IMG/VR virus record: IMGVR_UViG_3300037297_000275
Span: 1 to 63,970 of that record
DNA: 63,970 nt
Strand: one strand, 5' to 3'
Source of the DNA: a virus
Numbering within the stretch: the stretch's first letter is position 1; every line of letters starts with the position of its first letter. A program made the translations under genes and the position numbers. Below the pieces are notes generated by a model, which was not told the origin of the DNA, searched no databases, and saw only the letters and a list, made by a program, of their open reading frames with translations. This document shows positions 55,652 through 63,970 of this stretch, in pieces.

Positions 55652-57997
55652 TTAACTACCAGCAGCAGTAAATGCAGTAGGAATTGTTCCACCAGCCCAA
55701 ACATGAGCTATATAATTAATTGTTTTCCCAGCCTCTCCGTTAACATTAATCTCTACTGTTTTATCAGTTGAGTTTGAGGAGACCGATGGAATAACAGAAA
55801 TCCCAGAACCATTTGTGTAGATTTGAGTAATACCAGATTCTCCTCCACCAGATGCTAACCCCATTCCTATAACAGGATCATTTCTCCATACAAAAATAGT
55901 AAACTCAAAAGCCTTTAGTCCAGAAGTTCCGGAATCCGCACAAAATAGAACCACTTTATACATTTGGGTTTGGCCATCAGGGCAATAGAGAGGAGAACTA
56001 CTGTCTCCCAGATCAAACATCATTACACAATCTACATCTCCAACTGTTTGACCAACAAGAGGACATCCATACATGATTTGAGAAGATCCTGCTCCGTCAA
56101 TATCATCTCCAGAAGAAAAGATTGTTCCAGGCCAAATTGCACTAGAACGTCTTCCTATTGCGAGAGCATAATCTGCCTGGACAACATTCCTATATCCAAA
56201 AGCAACACCCCCGTCATTTGTAAGAGTATGATTATATCCCGCCGCAAAACAATATTGAATGTCTGATCCGCTTACTATATGACTCTTTCCTACTAAGGCG
56301 TTATAAGAACCAGTACTAACAAGGTTTTGGTATCCAGCAAGAAGATTATATCCGGGTCCATTGTCAATATGATCTTCTCCAAATACAGCAGAATAATCAC
56401 TACTATTTGCAACTATATGGCTATTCCCGCTAATGATATGTCCAGTTCCTGTTATTTCATGTCCAGTTCCGAAAACAGCACCATAAGAACCACTTATTTC
56501 TTGAGAGAGTCCACTAACTATATTGTAGTTACCAGTAATATCTTGCTCTGTCCCGACAATACAATTATAGGAACCAGAGACAGTATGTTCATTTCCAGCG
56601 ACCAAACTATATTGTAATGCAGAGAGAGTATGGTTGTATCCAGAAATAATATTATATTTGGTTTCTGATGTACCAGAAATACTATAACCAATGACCATAG
56701 AATAAAGTAGATCAGAAAAAGTATTAGAAGCTCCTGTCATTATGCTATATCCGCCATTTGACTGTGTGTTTGATTCTCCAAAAACAACAGTGTAGTCAGA
56801 ATTAGCAACAGAATTTGATTGACCAGTAACCATAGAATAACTGGAGTTAGAAACTATATTTAATCTTCCAAAAACAGCATCGTAGTTAGAAAAACTACAG
56901 GTATTATTCTGGCCACCAACAACATGTCCTCCTCCATTAACAGCATTTTCTCCACCAAAAATTGCACATCTATTTACAGCAGATAAATTAGAGTGAGAGT
57001 CTCCAGCAATAAAAGTTCCAGTACTTATACCGGTAATCGTATAACTAGTACCAAAACACGCACAAGAAGTTATTCTTCCTAACGCAGCAATACTATGACC
57101 CGCCAGAAAGTTATAGGTAGAATATACACTTCCGTATTTAGAAAGAGTAACTGTTTGACCAAAAATCGTATTGTGATCTCCTTGAAGAGCATTACTTTGT
57201 CCTGATATAAATGAATAATTACAGTTAGAAAGACCATTTAGATAACCAAAAGCAGTGCTATAAACAGCGTCTGATAATAGGTTGTTTCTACCAAAAACTG
57301 ATGAGTAAGAACATCCAGTAGAAGAATATCCTAATGAATTATCTCTTCCTACTGTAATTGCATAACTTGTTGAGGAAGAAATATTGTGACTATAGCCTGC
57401 AACTAATAGATAATCACAATCTGTTCCAATACTATTGCTTCTTCCAGCTACTGAAGAATAGGAACTGCTATTAGAAATATTATTTTCTGCGCCAAAAACA
57501 CTGTTGGCAGTTGCAGTTCCTCCTATAGTATTACTTTTGCCACCAACAACATTACCAGAAGAAAAAGAGCCTATAGTATTTGTATATCCAAATACAGCAG
57601 AATAACTTGAATAACCTGCTACTGAATGAGTATATCCAAATACAGCAGAATAAGGAGAAGATAATGAACTGTTAGCACCAAATAAAAAACTATAATCAGC
57701 AGAAGTAGTACAAGTTAAAGAAGACCCCATTAAGAAAGAAGAATCTCCAAGAGCATCTAAGCTTTGGCCTATTCGTTGAGCTGAAGCAGATCCAGTACCT
57801 TCTTCAAATATTCCCACTCCGCCACCGCCACCACCGCCGCCAGAAATAGCATTCCAAACACCAGTAGAGGCATCTCTAAAATAAACAGTAGCAGCCCCAT
57901 CTCTTCCATAGATATTTCCTCTAGTATAAGAACTAGGAAGAGAAGTTCCATGGTTGATTTTTGAAGTATTAGCTCTATCTATTTTTGATTTTGACAT
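55652..57997 (-). CDS. Beta-roll fibre protein with trimeric-adhesin-like head repeats
   Basis: The product is 781 residues. After residue 60 (a run of Gly within WNAISGGGGGGGG) comes a long series of roughly 14-16-residue repeats of the type Y-S-x-V-x-G-x-S-N-x-I/L-S/G (for example SSVAGRSNSIG, AITVGRDNSLG, SAVFGYTNTIG), like the left-handed beta-roll of YadA-type adhesin heads. The repeats end near residue 600, followed by a beta domain with VDCVMMFDLGD and a C-terminal VNGEAGKTINYIAHVWAGG. It is very rich in Ser, Gly, Asn and Tyr. It is a likely receptor-binding fibre. AGGAG precedes the start. Confidence 0.8.
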   Translation of the reverse strand: MSKSKIDRANTSKINHGTSLPSSYTRGNIYGRDGAATVYFRDASTGVWNAISGGGGGGGGVGIFEEGTGSASAQRIGQSLDALGDSSFLMGSSLTCTTSADYSFLFGANSSLSSPYSAVFGYTHSVAGYSSYSAVFGYTNTIGSFSSGNVVGGKSNTIGGTATANSVFGAENNISNSSSYSSVAGRSNSIGTDCDYLLVAGYSHNISSSTSYAITVGRDNSLGYSSTGCSYSSVFGRNNLLSDAVYSTAFGYLNGLSNCNYSFISGQSNALQGDHNTIFGQTVTLSKYGSVYSTYNFLAGHSIAALGRITSCACFGTSYTITGISTGTFIAGDSHSNLSAVNRCAIFGGENAVNGGGHVVGGQNNTCSFSNYDAVFGRLNIVSNSSYSMVTGQSNSVANSDYTVVFGESNTQSNGGYSIMTGASNTFSDLLYSMVIGYSISGTSETKYNIISGYNHTLSALQYSLVAGNEHTVSGSYNCIVGTEQDITGNYNIVSGLSQEISGSYGAVFGTGHEITGTGHIISGNSHIVANSSDYSAVFGEDHIDNGPGYNLLAGYQNLVSTGSYNALVGKSHIVSGSDIQYCFAAGYNHTLTNDGGVAFGYRNVVQADYALAIGRRSSAIWPGTIFSSGDDIDGAGSSQIMYGCPLVGQTVGDVDCVMMFDLGDSSSPLYCPDGQTQMYKVVLFCADSGTSGLKAFEFTIFVWRNDPVIGMGLASGGGESGITQIYTNGSGISVIPSVSSNSTDKTVEINVNGEAGKTINYIAHVWAGGTIPTAFTAAGS

Positions 57998-58271
57998 AAT
58001 TACTCCTAGTTTTCGGAATAAAACTTCCCATCGATTCTTCTACATCTAGGTGATCAAGAGCAAGATCCCAAGCATCGGTACATAACTTTTTTTCTTGATT
58101 TGTCATGTCGTCCCATAATAAATCTTGTCTTTCAATTTCTCCTGTCGTTATGATTTTAATATAATGTTCTCCATTATCGTCAAAATAAACCCTAACCGAA
58201 GTAATTTCTCCATTTAAGACATGCTCTGGGATTATTTCTTCGGGTTTTGTTTTCTTTACTTTTTTACTCAA
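57975..58271 (-). CDS. Small acidic protein of unknown function in the fibre block
   Basis: The product is 98 residues from a TTG start with AAGGTGAT upstream. A Lys-rich start is followed by EITSVRVYFDDNGEHYIKII strands and a DxW-rich helical end. It overlaps the fibre start by 23 nt. It could be a fibre assembly protein or baseplate accessory; this is inferred only from position. Confidence 0.6.
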   Translation of the reverse strand: MSKKVKKTKPEEIIPEHVLNGEITSVRVYFDDNGEHYIKIITTGEIERQDLLWDDMTNQEKKLCTDAWDLALDHLDVEESMGSFIPKTRSNYVKIKNR

Positions 58272-58292
58272 GAAACATCACCTTCATATTAA

Positions 58293-58964
58293 TTAACTTC
58301 CAGCCCCAAAAAATAACCCTCCTATATTAGGAAGAGGATTTAATGAAACAAGAAAGGCTTGTTTAGTAATTGAGGAAACAGATAAAGTTCCATCTATATT
58401 TCCTGTTGCTCCGGCACTAGCACCGTTATAATGAGTCATAGTCATATGATAATCTGCAGTGCCGGAAGTTTCTCCGTCTTCGGCATCTTCTATAAAAGAA
58501 GTTGGAGGTGTAAAAGAAACAGCTGACGAATGGTCACAACCTCCTGCAAAAATTAAAACACTATTGTCTGCAGCAACATCAATAGAACTAGCCCTTATGG
58601 TTGTATCGTTTACTACATAGGTGTCGTTATCAGGAGGATCATAGTCAATAGAATCAGAAGGATCAAACCCACCACGATAAGTAGCTATCATTACTGCAAT
58701 ATCTCTATTAATTGTCCAAGTCCAAGTGTAGTCACTTCCTTCTGAAGAAGCAACTTTATAATAAAACCAAAATTTATGGCTCGAAGGGGCAGCAGAAGCA
58801 AGTTTGGTCCATCCGGAAGGAGGAGTTGGATTTTCAGTAGAATTTTCTCTTGCCACAAGAGTAAACATTAGATCATTGTCTACCGTCCCTGTAGGCTTAT
58901 CGACAGTAATCTCTGTTGCTCCGTTAGCCGTGTCAAAATTATAAGCTATAAAAGTTGTTCCCAT
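58293..58964 (-). CDS. Beta-sandwich tail/fibre-associated protein
   Basis: The product is 223 residues. FTLVARENSTENPTPPSGWT, then FWFYYKVASSEGSDYTWTW and AVMIATYRGG, follow a jelly-roll-like pattern I recognise from phage and bacterial surface proteins ('P-GW------YYKVA---S-YTWT' followed by 'a-i--YRG'). It is probably a virion decoration or fibre-attachment protein. It ends FFGAGS, close to the C-terminus of the fibre at 55652 (TAAGS). Confidence 0.75.
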   Translation of the reverse strand: MGTTFIAYNFDTANGATEITVDKPTGTVDNDLMFTLVARENSTENPTPPSGWTKLASAAPSSHKFWFYYKVASSEGSDYTWTWTINRDIAVMIATYRGGFDPSDSIDYDPPDNDTYVVNDTTIRASSIDVAADNSVLIFAGGCDHSSAVSFTPPTSFIEDAEDGETSGTADYHMTMTHYNGASAGATGNIDGTLSVSSITKQAFLVSLNPLPNIGGLFFGAGS

Positions 58965-58965
58965 T

Positions 58966-61900
58966 TTAACTAAAAGGTCCTGATATTATACCGTAATAAG
59001 TAGAAGAACCATGATATTCGAAAGTAAGTATATAGACTTCTCCTGATGTCCCGCTAAATGGAGGAGAAGTACCTGCCCAAGTACAGCCCGTAAAACCAGT
59101 AACAGAATAAGATCCAGTAAAAGATAACAAAATAGAAATTCTTCCAATACCGTTTGGGTTATTAGAGAAAGTTACAGTTGTTACGTTTTCATCTACAGTA
59201 ACTCGCTGCATACATCTTTCTTCCCAATCTATAGATAGAGTTCCAGAAGTAATTCCTGTTGCATTAGGAACGGTTGCTCCGAAAGAAATAGAATTAGCGT
59301 TTTTGATCGCTGCGTTATTTGGACTCGAACTAAGAGAAAGTGTATTTACGTCAAAAAGTACCTGATCAATACCGGAAAAAGTCGCATCATAGTCTGCTCC
59401 GCCAGATCTATATATTCTTAAGTAGGCATCAGAATCATTGAGTCCCATCTCTGCGGCAGCGTAATAAGTTTCTCCTTGTATACCATCAACCATAAAGTAA
59501 GGAGAATAGTAACCTTCTGTCATTCCGAGATAAATAGGCTCGTCAGACCAGATAATAGATCCATCTCCGTCATATGCTTCCAACCAAATAGAATATAAAG
59601 AATCAGAAGCATTATCTACAATAAGAGGAGAAGATCCTCCACCTACATCGGCATTTGAAATCCTAACTGACCCAGAACCTGCAGCAATAACAAAATCTGT
59701 TTGATCATGCGTGAGTCTACCATATTGTGTAATGTCTGTCGCGTCTGCACTCTGTATTACTAATGTCGGATCGGTATAGGCAGCATGGTCGAAATTAGTC
59801 GCCATATCTGCAGTCTCGCAAAATATCAGCGTGTTGGATTCTGCGGTCAATCCCCATAAAACAGCTGGATTTGTTTGTGAGCTAGCCGCATAAACTAACT
59901 GAGAATCATCGCTAGTTCCAAGTCTTATAAGACGATTATCTAATACATAAAATCCGCCGCGAAAATAAGTTCCGACTTCAAAATCGACTCGGCTATCAAA
60001 TTCAGAGAGCCCGGTTACATAAAGACAGTCGTTTCCACTTAGCCTGTTCGGCGTCCCTGTACCAATCTGAAGCCACCTGTTGCCATCTGAATCGTAGGTT
60101 AGGTTAGCAGAACCAGAAAGTTGATTTGAAGAGTTTCCTACGCCGATATAAGTATCTGTAAGTGAAGGTGTTCCTCCTCCTGCAGCGTAAGCTTGGTTAA
60201 GGGCATTGATTAAACTAACTTCTCCAAAATTAGTTTCGAACGTATCATACTCACCGGACGCGTCAGCTAATACAAATGCAGTATCATAAGTAGAGCCATC
60301 TAAATAGGCGTCTTCAAATTGGAAAGACCCTACTCCTGAAATCAAATGTGCGTGTGTCTGGTTATGAGAAAGAGAAATATACTGTGCTACTGTTGTTGCG
60401 TCTGCGCTTTGTATTACTAACGCTGGATCTGTCGAAGCAGCATGTCCAAAGTCAGTTGCTATGTCTGCTTTTTCACAAATCACAAACACTCTCGGGCTTG
60501 CGAGTCCGAGTATAAGCATATCATTTGTTTGGTCCGTGTTGAAACCAATAGTAGCATCAGACCCATCACCAAACCGGATTGTTTGGTCATCGTAGACTCT
60601 GGCACCTGCATCGAGATTGACAACGCCATCGAATTCAGATGGCCCGACAACATAAAGACAATCAACGTCCCCAAATGGCGGCGGTCCGGAAACAAGATGG
60701 CCCGGAGTACCGATACCAATCCGAAGCCATTTATCTCCATCTGGATCGTAAGTTAAATTTGCTGATCCGCTTAATTGATTTGAAGAATTCCCTACGCCGA
60801 TGTAGGTATCTGTAAGTAAAGGTGTTCCTCCTCCTGCAGCGTAAGCCTGGTTAATAGCGTTCATTAAACTAACTTCTCCTCCAAAGTTAGTTTCGAACAA
60901 AGTCCACTCTGCAGCTGAAGCAGCTAAGTTAATATAAGTCTGAGACCAAGAAGAAGACCCGTTATAACTATCAGAAAATTTTAGAGTTCCAGAAGTAGTA
61001 TGAACTTTATAGCTGGCCATGTTAAGGTTCCCAGCCATAGCTCTAGCCCCAGAGACCAACAAGTATTGCAGATGGTCGTCATCCAGCAATCCACCTAAGC
61101 TACCATGATCGGTCGTCCCTTCTCCTCCACCTCCAGCGACGCCGCCAAAAAGACAGATTGCTTTTACTATTTCAGCATTTGTCCAAATACGAATTGTATT
61201 AAGATCTGGGAAGTCAATTACAACATCTGATGTTGGAGTGCTATACATTCCCCAGGCTTGCTGGTCTGGAGACAAATCGATAATATTAACAACTGGTTCT
61301 TGCCCATATCCGTGTACAATAGTAATTGGAGTTTGCTCTCGTTGAGTATCAGAGAGTCCACTTCGGTCATAAGGTCCATATTCAACTCTAGAAACAAACC
61401 CAGTAATAGCGTCTTTAATAGCTGCGTCTAACTCTCCTATAGCTTGTTCTAAATCTCCTGCCTGGGTGACATAATTAGTAGAAGAGTACGTAGGCATTTC
61501 AACTATACTTGTGTAGTCTGTCATCCCTACAAAACGCGCTAAGTTCTCTAGAAGAGTATCGGCTCCGATATCAGAATAATTCAAGGCATGAGGGTTAGAA
61601 ACAGAAGAAGAACCAGACCCCACGTAATTCATATGTGTATTTAGGTCTCCTGCAGCCGAAGTAACTGGATCTGTAGCATCAGTATACCAAGAAGAAGATC
61701 CTCTTGTTCTTGTAATTTCCCATCTGATACGAAGAATGTCGTTATATAAAGTACTATACGGAGCAACTCTGCCTTGAGACAAAGTTACTGATGGCATTGG
61801 TCTAATATCTGTATAAGGGTGAGTGTGTTCTGCAGTAGCGAAAGTGTCATGTCCAAGAAGACTAGGATCTTCTTGCCAACCTCCTGGAATTCCATGGGCT

Positions 61901-62589
61901 TTCAGGAGATAATCTATATTCATTGCTACGCTATAAGATAAAGGAACCCCAAATGTCCAAGGGAGATAACCTTCATGATTCCCATATAAATCTTTCTTTA
62001 ACTGCTCCAGCCAGTCTTCTGTAACTCCAACTCTAGAGTCTAAAGATTCTGAAGAAGAAGTTAATGAAGGATCTTGATAATGATATCCAATAGCGTTCCA
62101 TAAAGGATCCAAATCAACCGAAGAAGGAGTTGGAGAAGTAGAAGTTATTTCTAAATTATCAATAGCATACCATAAGTTTTCAAAGGCTTCTGCGATAGTA
62201 ATTGGGCGTTCAGTATCAGTGTCCCAATACCGACCACTAGCCCGAATTGCGTTTGCGTCGTTAAATACAAACAGCGTAGTTCCTTGGAGGCCATATGTTA
62301 AGGCATCAATCTTAGGAGGAAGTCCTTTCCCCACTCTCCACCTAGTGTCTCTTGCTCCTGCAGGGAGGGAATCTAAGACAGGACGAATATTATTTTGCCA
62401 CAACCTCCACTGATGGTTTAGGTTCGATTTCATTGAATCTAAAGAAGCATTCAGCTCTGTAGAACTAATAGATCCTCTTGCTGCAGTTCGAAAAGAATAA
62501 AAGGTACCGCTGCTTTGATCAACTGAGGCCGACGCTTTTAGGGTCGAAGACAACGTGTCTACCCATGACCAGTTGAAATGTTGCGTCAT
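58966..62589 (-). CDS. Long tail fibre protein with internal tandem duplication
   Basis: The product is 1207 residues. The N-terminal part is helical/mixed and Trp-rich (WSWVDTLSSTLKASASV). Residues about 480-520 contain VAGGGGEGTTDHGSLGGLLD with DDDHLQYL, a motif common in phage fibres. Two copies of a 218-residue block follow (TDTYIGVGNSSNQLSGSANL, then DCLYVVGPSEFD, then TDPALVIQSADAT). The end resembles the beta domains of phage tail-spike tips. GGAGGT precedes the start. It is likely the main side-tail fibre or tailspike. Confidence 0.85.
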   Translation of the reverse strand: MTQHFNWSWVDTLSSTLKASASVDQSSGTFYSFRTAARGSISSTELNASLDSMKSNLNHQWRLWQNNIRPVLDSLPAGARDTRWRVGKGLPPKIDALTYGLQGTTLFVFNDANAIRASGRYWDTDTERPITIAEAFENLWYAIDNLEITSTSPTPSSVDLDPLWNAIGYHYQDPSLTSSSESLDSRVGVTEDWLEQLKKDLYGNHEGYLPWTFGVPLSYSVAMNIDYLLKAHGIPGGWQEDPSLLGHDTFATAEHTHPYTDIRPMPSVTLSQGRVAPYSTLYNDILRIRWEITRTRGSSSWYTDATDPVTSAAGDLNTHMNYVGSGSSSVSNPHALNYSDIGADTLLENLARFVGMTDYTSIVEMPTYSSTNYVTQAGDLEQAIGELDAAIKDAITGFVSRVEYGPYDRSGLSDTQREQTPITIVHGYGQEPVVNIIDLSPDQQAWGMYSTPTSDVVIDFPDLNTIRIWTNAEIVKAICLFGGVAGGGGEGTTDHGSLGGLLDDDHLQYLLVSGARAMAGNLNMASYKVHTTSGTLKFSDSYNGSSSWSQTYINLAASAAEWTLFETNFGGEVSLMNAINQAYAAGGGTPLLTDTYIGVGNSSNQLSGSANLTYDPDGDKWLRIGIGTPGHLVSGPPPFGDVDCLYVVGPSEFDGVVNLDAGARVYDDQTIRFGDGSDATIGFNTDQTNDMLILGLASPRVFVICEKADIATDFGHAASTDPALVIQSADATTVAQYISLSHNQTHAHLISGVGSFQFEDAYLDGSTYDTAFVLADASGEYDTFETNFGEVSLINALNQAYAAGGGTPSLTDTYIGVGNSSNQLSGSANLTYDSDGNRWLQIGTGTPNRLSGNDCLYVTGLSEFDSRVDFEVGTYFRGGFYVLDNRLIRLGTSDDSQLVYAASSQTNPAVLWGLTAESNTLIFCETADMATNFDHAAYTDPTLVIQSADATDITQYGRLTHDQTDFVIAAGSGSVRISNADVGGGSSPLIVDNASDSLYSIWLEAYDGDGSIIWSDEPIYLGMTEGYYSPYFMVDGIQGETYYAAAEMGLNDSDAYLRIYRSGGADYDATFSGIDQVLFDVNTLSLSSSPNNAAIKNANSISFGATVPNATGITSGTLSIDWEERCMQRVTVDENVTTVTFSNNPNGIGRISILLSFTGSYSVTGFTGCTWAGTSPPFSGTSGEVYILTFEYHGSSTYYGIISGPFS
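59690..60240 (-). repeat. Fibre duplication, downstream copy
   Basis: This is the approximate extent of the copy nearer the C-terminus. It encodes TDTYIGVGNSSNQLSGSANL, DCLYVTGLSEFD and TDPTLVIQSADAT. Nucleotide matches to the other copy are offset by 654-657 bases, for example CGCCGATATAAGTATCTG at 60141 against CGCCGATGTAGGTATCTG at 60795. Confidence 0.7.
60345..60900 (-). repeat. Fibre duplication, upstream copy
   Basis: This is the approximate extent of the copy nearer the N-terminus, with TDTYIGVGNSSNQLSGSANL, DCLYVVGPSEFD and TDPALVIQSADAT. It has diverged in the middle of the block, where residues between the conserved parts differ in sequence and length. Confidence 0.7.
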
Positions 62590-62616
62590 TCTCTACCTCC
62601 AAATATTATTGTAACA

Positions 62617-63970
62617 TTAAACTCCAAGCTTAATTCTATAAGAAGAAAACGATGGAGAAGTCTCACTGTCATCTGTCAATAATTCTGCTTGTAATTTTAT
62701 ATACTTATATAAAGAAGCGTTATCTCCTCCAGAACGCCACTTGACAAGAAAGAGTTCATTTACAAAATCTACATTCTCTTGGTTATAACGAACAACAATT
62801 CCAATAATAGGATTGTTTTCTGCATTACTAATGTCCCTAATCGCAAAAGAATCATAATCAAAAATATTATTTTCTAGATCAAACAAGCTGACCCGCTTCA
62901 TATAAGATTCTGCAACTCGATCTGCCCCTAAATAAACTTTAGTTCCTTCAAAACCAAGAAGATAAGGGAATCCCTCAACTAAAAGTTTATGGTTATAGGG
63001 GTAAAGAGGATCTACGGACTTTAAAATCTCTTCGGATCCAACAGAGATTGACTCTATAGACGAAGAAATATCAAACCAATTTTCTGCTGCGGTTTGAAAT
63101 TTATGAACACCCATCCCTAAATTAACAACCCCACTTACGTTATTCCCATCAAGAACACATTCTCTCGCTCCAAAATCAATAAGACGTCCGTTTGGATTTA
63201 AGATCTCAAAATAGCAACCATAAGTTTGGCCATTCAAAGACCATCCTCTAACAACATCTCTTACTGTTGTAGTATCAGGGAAGGTGCTTCTGTCTAAAGT
63301 ATTTCTCCAGACCACTACACTATTGGCAACTGGCTCTAAATCTTCTTCCGAAGAGATAGAAATTTTACTATTTACAACTGCGCAAGAAGGCCGTAGTCGA
63401 TAAGTTTCAATGTCAGAATCATCGAAAGTTGAAACTAAAACATTCTTTTCATAAGAAGAATTTAACTCTGTAATATCACTACTAGTATTATCTTTCCAGT
63501 CAATCCCGGAAAAAGCTACTATTTTAGGATAGTTAACGTCTTCTCTAGTAGAAGGGTTTATAGAATACCAGGAGGTCCAAGTAGAGTTGTCTTTTGAAGC
63601 CGCCAATGAATATTTTATATTTGTATTTGTGGGTAACACTTCACAAACATCTAATTGGGCTTTTGCAAAAGAATATAACGTGTCATCTGTTTTTAAAACA
63701 GACATCGGAATACTATAAAAAAGATTTCCATTGTCTTCATAATAAGCGTCTTTATAAAATCTTATAGATCTTAAAGAATAAATATATTCATAAAACCCAG
63801 AATCATGACTTGTTTTATAAAAAATAAATTTTACCCACCTTGCGGATCTTTTTGAAAAATTCCAGGCAATACTATCATAAAGATACTGAGTTGCTTGTTT
63901 AGATGGAACTATGTTCCAGTTGTGGCTATCAACAGAATAAAGAGCAGTAACGGTTGTTCTGTGACCATGT
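62617..63970 (-). CDS. Tail/baseplate-type protein, N-terminus beyond the window
   Basis: The frame is open through the window edge; ATG 63705 is internal and not the true start, since 88 further codons upstream continue without stop. These encode a discoidin-like domain (ALYSVDSHNWNIVPSKQ, then ARWVKFIFYK and YIYSLRSIRFYKD). The visible part (about 450 aa) is beta-rich, with a second DNSTWTSWYSI domain and a C-terminal set of strands (LFLVKWRSGGDNASLYKYIK). Such proteins occur in baseplates and tail fibres and may bind carbohydrate. The family is not firmly assigned. Confidence 0.7.
   Translation of the reverse strand, partial: HGHRTTVTALYSVDSHNWNIVPSKQATQYLYDSIAWNFSKRSARWVKFIFYKTSHDSGFYEYIYSLRSIRFYKDAYYEDNGNLFYSIPMSVLKTDDTLYSFAKAQLDVCEVLPTNTNIKYSLAASKDNSTWTSWYSINPSTREDVNYPKIVAFSGIDWKDNTSSDITELNSSYEKNVLVSTFDDSDIETYRLRPSCAVVNSKISISSEEDLEPVANSVVVWRNTLDRSTFPDTTTVRDVVRGWSLNGQTYGCYFEILNPNGRLIDFGARECVLDGNNVSGVVNLGMGVHKFQTAAENWFDISSSIESISVGSEEILKSVDPLYPYNHKLLVEGFPYLLGFEGTKVYLGADRVAESYMKRVSLFDLENNIFDYDSFAIRDISNAENNPIIGIVVRYNQENVDFVNELFLVKWRSGGDNASLYKYIKLQAELLTDDSETSPSFSSYRIKLGV

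Noticed and set aside
55964-56617. Plus-strand open frames (100 and 96 residues) inside the fibre gene
   Set aside because: They are antisense to the repeat-rich fibre, have low-complexity Ser/Thr/Ile content mirroring the repeats, and lack ribosome-binding sites.
60442-60756. Plus-strand 104-residue open frame inside the long tail fibre
   Set aside because: It is antisense to the duplicated fibre block and shows no independent coding features.
55652-62589. Diversity-generating retroelement acting on the fibre genes
   Set aside because: No reverse transcriptase or template/variable repeat pair was seen in the window; the long fibre duplication is a diverged tandem repeat, not an adenine-mutated template pair.
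1-63970. tRNA or other structural RNA genes
   Set aside because: Almost all sequence is covered by overlapping protein genes and no cloverleaf-like segment with a conserved T-loop was noticed in the few short gaps. A covariance-model scan was not possible here.

Overview
The window is a stretch of A+T-rich, tailed double-stranded DNA phage genome. The evidence is roughly 100 tightly packed genes, mostly with 1-20 nt gaps or 1-30 nt overlaps and with Shine-Dalgarno-like AAGGAG/GGAGA leaders. There is a full phage replication and nucleotide-metabolism set, two peptidoglycan hydrolases, and a block of fibre/tail genes. No capsid, portal, terminase, tRNA, CRISPR array or integrase was seen. TAA, TAG and TGA all end genes, so the standard bacterial code applies overall. 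The heptose and LPS-type sugar genes point to a bacterial host with a glycan-rich envelope, probably Gram-negative, but the host cannot be named from this sequence.

Layout. (1) 1-13 kb, plus strand: small unknown genes, an amidase and a lytic transglycosylase, a methionine aminopeptidase, a SpoVG-like protein with an SSB-type acidic tip, a P-loop kinase, a cupin overlapping a heptose-7-phosphate kinase (HldA-like), a Whirly-type ssDNA-binding protein, an RNA ligase interrupted by a frameshift, and seven dispersed copies of one family that all begin Met-Cys-Leu. (2) 13.4-17.3 kb: a class II (B12) ribonucleotide reductase carrying two inteins. (3) 17.3-30.6 kb: many small genes, RecA, a Cys-rich/MazG fusion, dCMP deaminase, family-4 uracil-DNA glycosylase, a NUDIX protein, a metallophosphatase, a ThyX-like protein, peptide deformylase and a PD-(D/E)XK protein. 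(4) 30.6-45.9 kb: DnaE-type polymerase whose PHP N-terminus is interrupted by an in-frame amber codon, DEDD exonuclease, a GGQ release-factor-domain protein, two Cas4-like proteins, a HAD nucleotidase, a heptose nucleotidyltransferase-phosphatase (HldC-GmhB) fusion, a primase-helicase, two further nucleases and a sigma-like protein. (5) 45.9-54.2 kb: a glycan island with a double GT9 heptosyltransferase, two more GT9-like proteins, GDP-mannose 4,6-dehydratase, methyltransferase, SGNH-like protein, sulfotransferase and a DegT-type sugar aminotransferase. (6) 54.3 kb to the end, minus strand: a GT25 glycosyltransferase sandwiched between tail/fibre genes, one of which encodes a long Ser/Gly/Tyr-rich beta-roll with repeats like the heads of trimeric autotransporter adhesins.

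How the genes may work together. The replication set (DnaE, proofreading exonuclease, primase-helicase, RecA, two candidate ssDNA-binding proteins, RNR, dCMP deaminase, ThyX-like protein, MazG, NUDIX, UDG) looks nearly self-sufficient. The most interesting combination is phage-encoded activated-heptose synthesis (HldA plus HldC-GmhB) with GT9 and GT25 transferases beside an adhesin-like Ser-rich fibre. Bacterial autotransporter adhesins are heptosylated by GT9-fold enzymes using ADP-heptose, so a phage virion-heptosylation pathway is a testable idea; host-surface remodelling is the main alternative. A second theme is N-terminal protein processing and translation: MetAP, PDF, a GGQ protein, and seven proteins with an invariant Cys at position 2.
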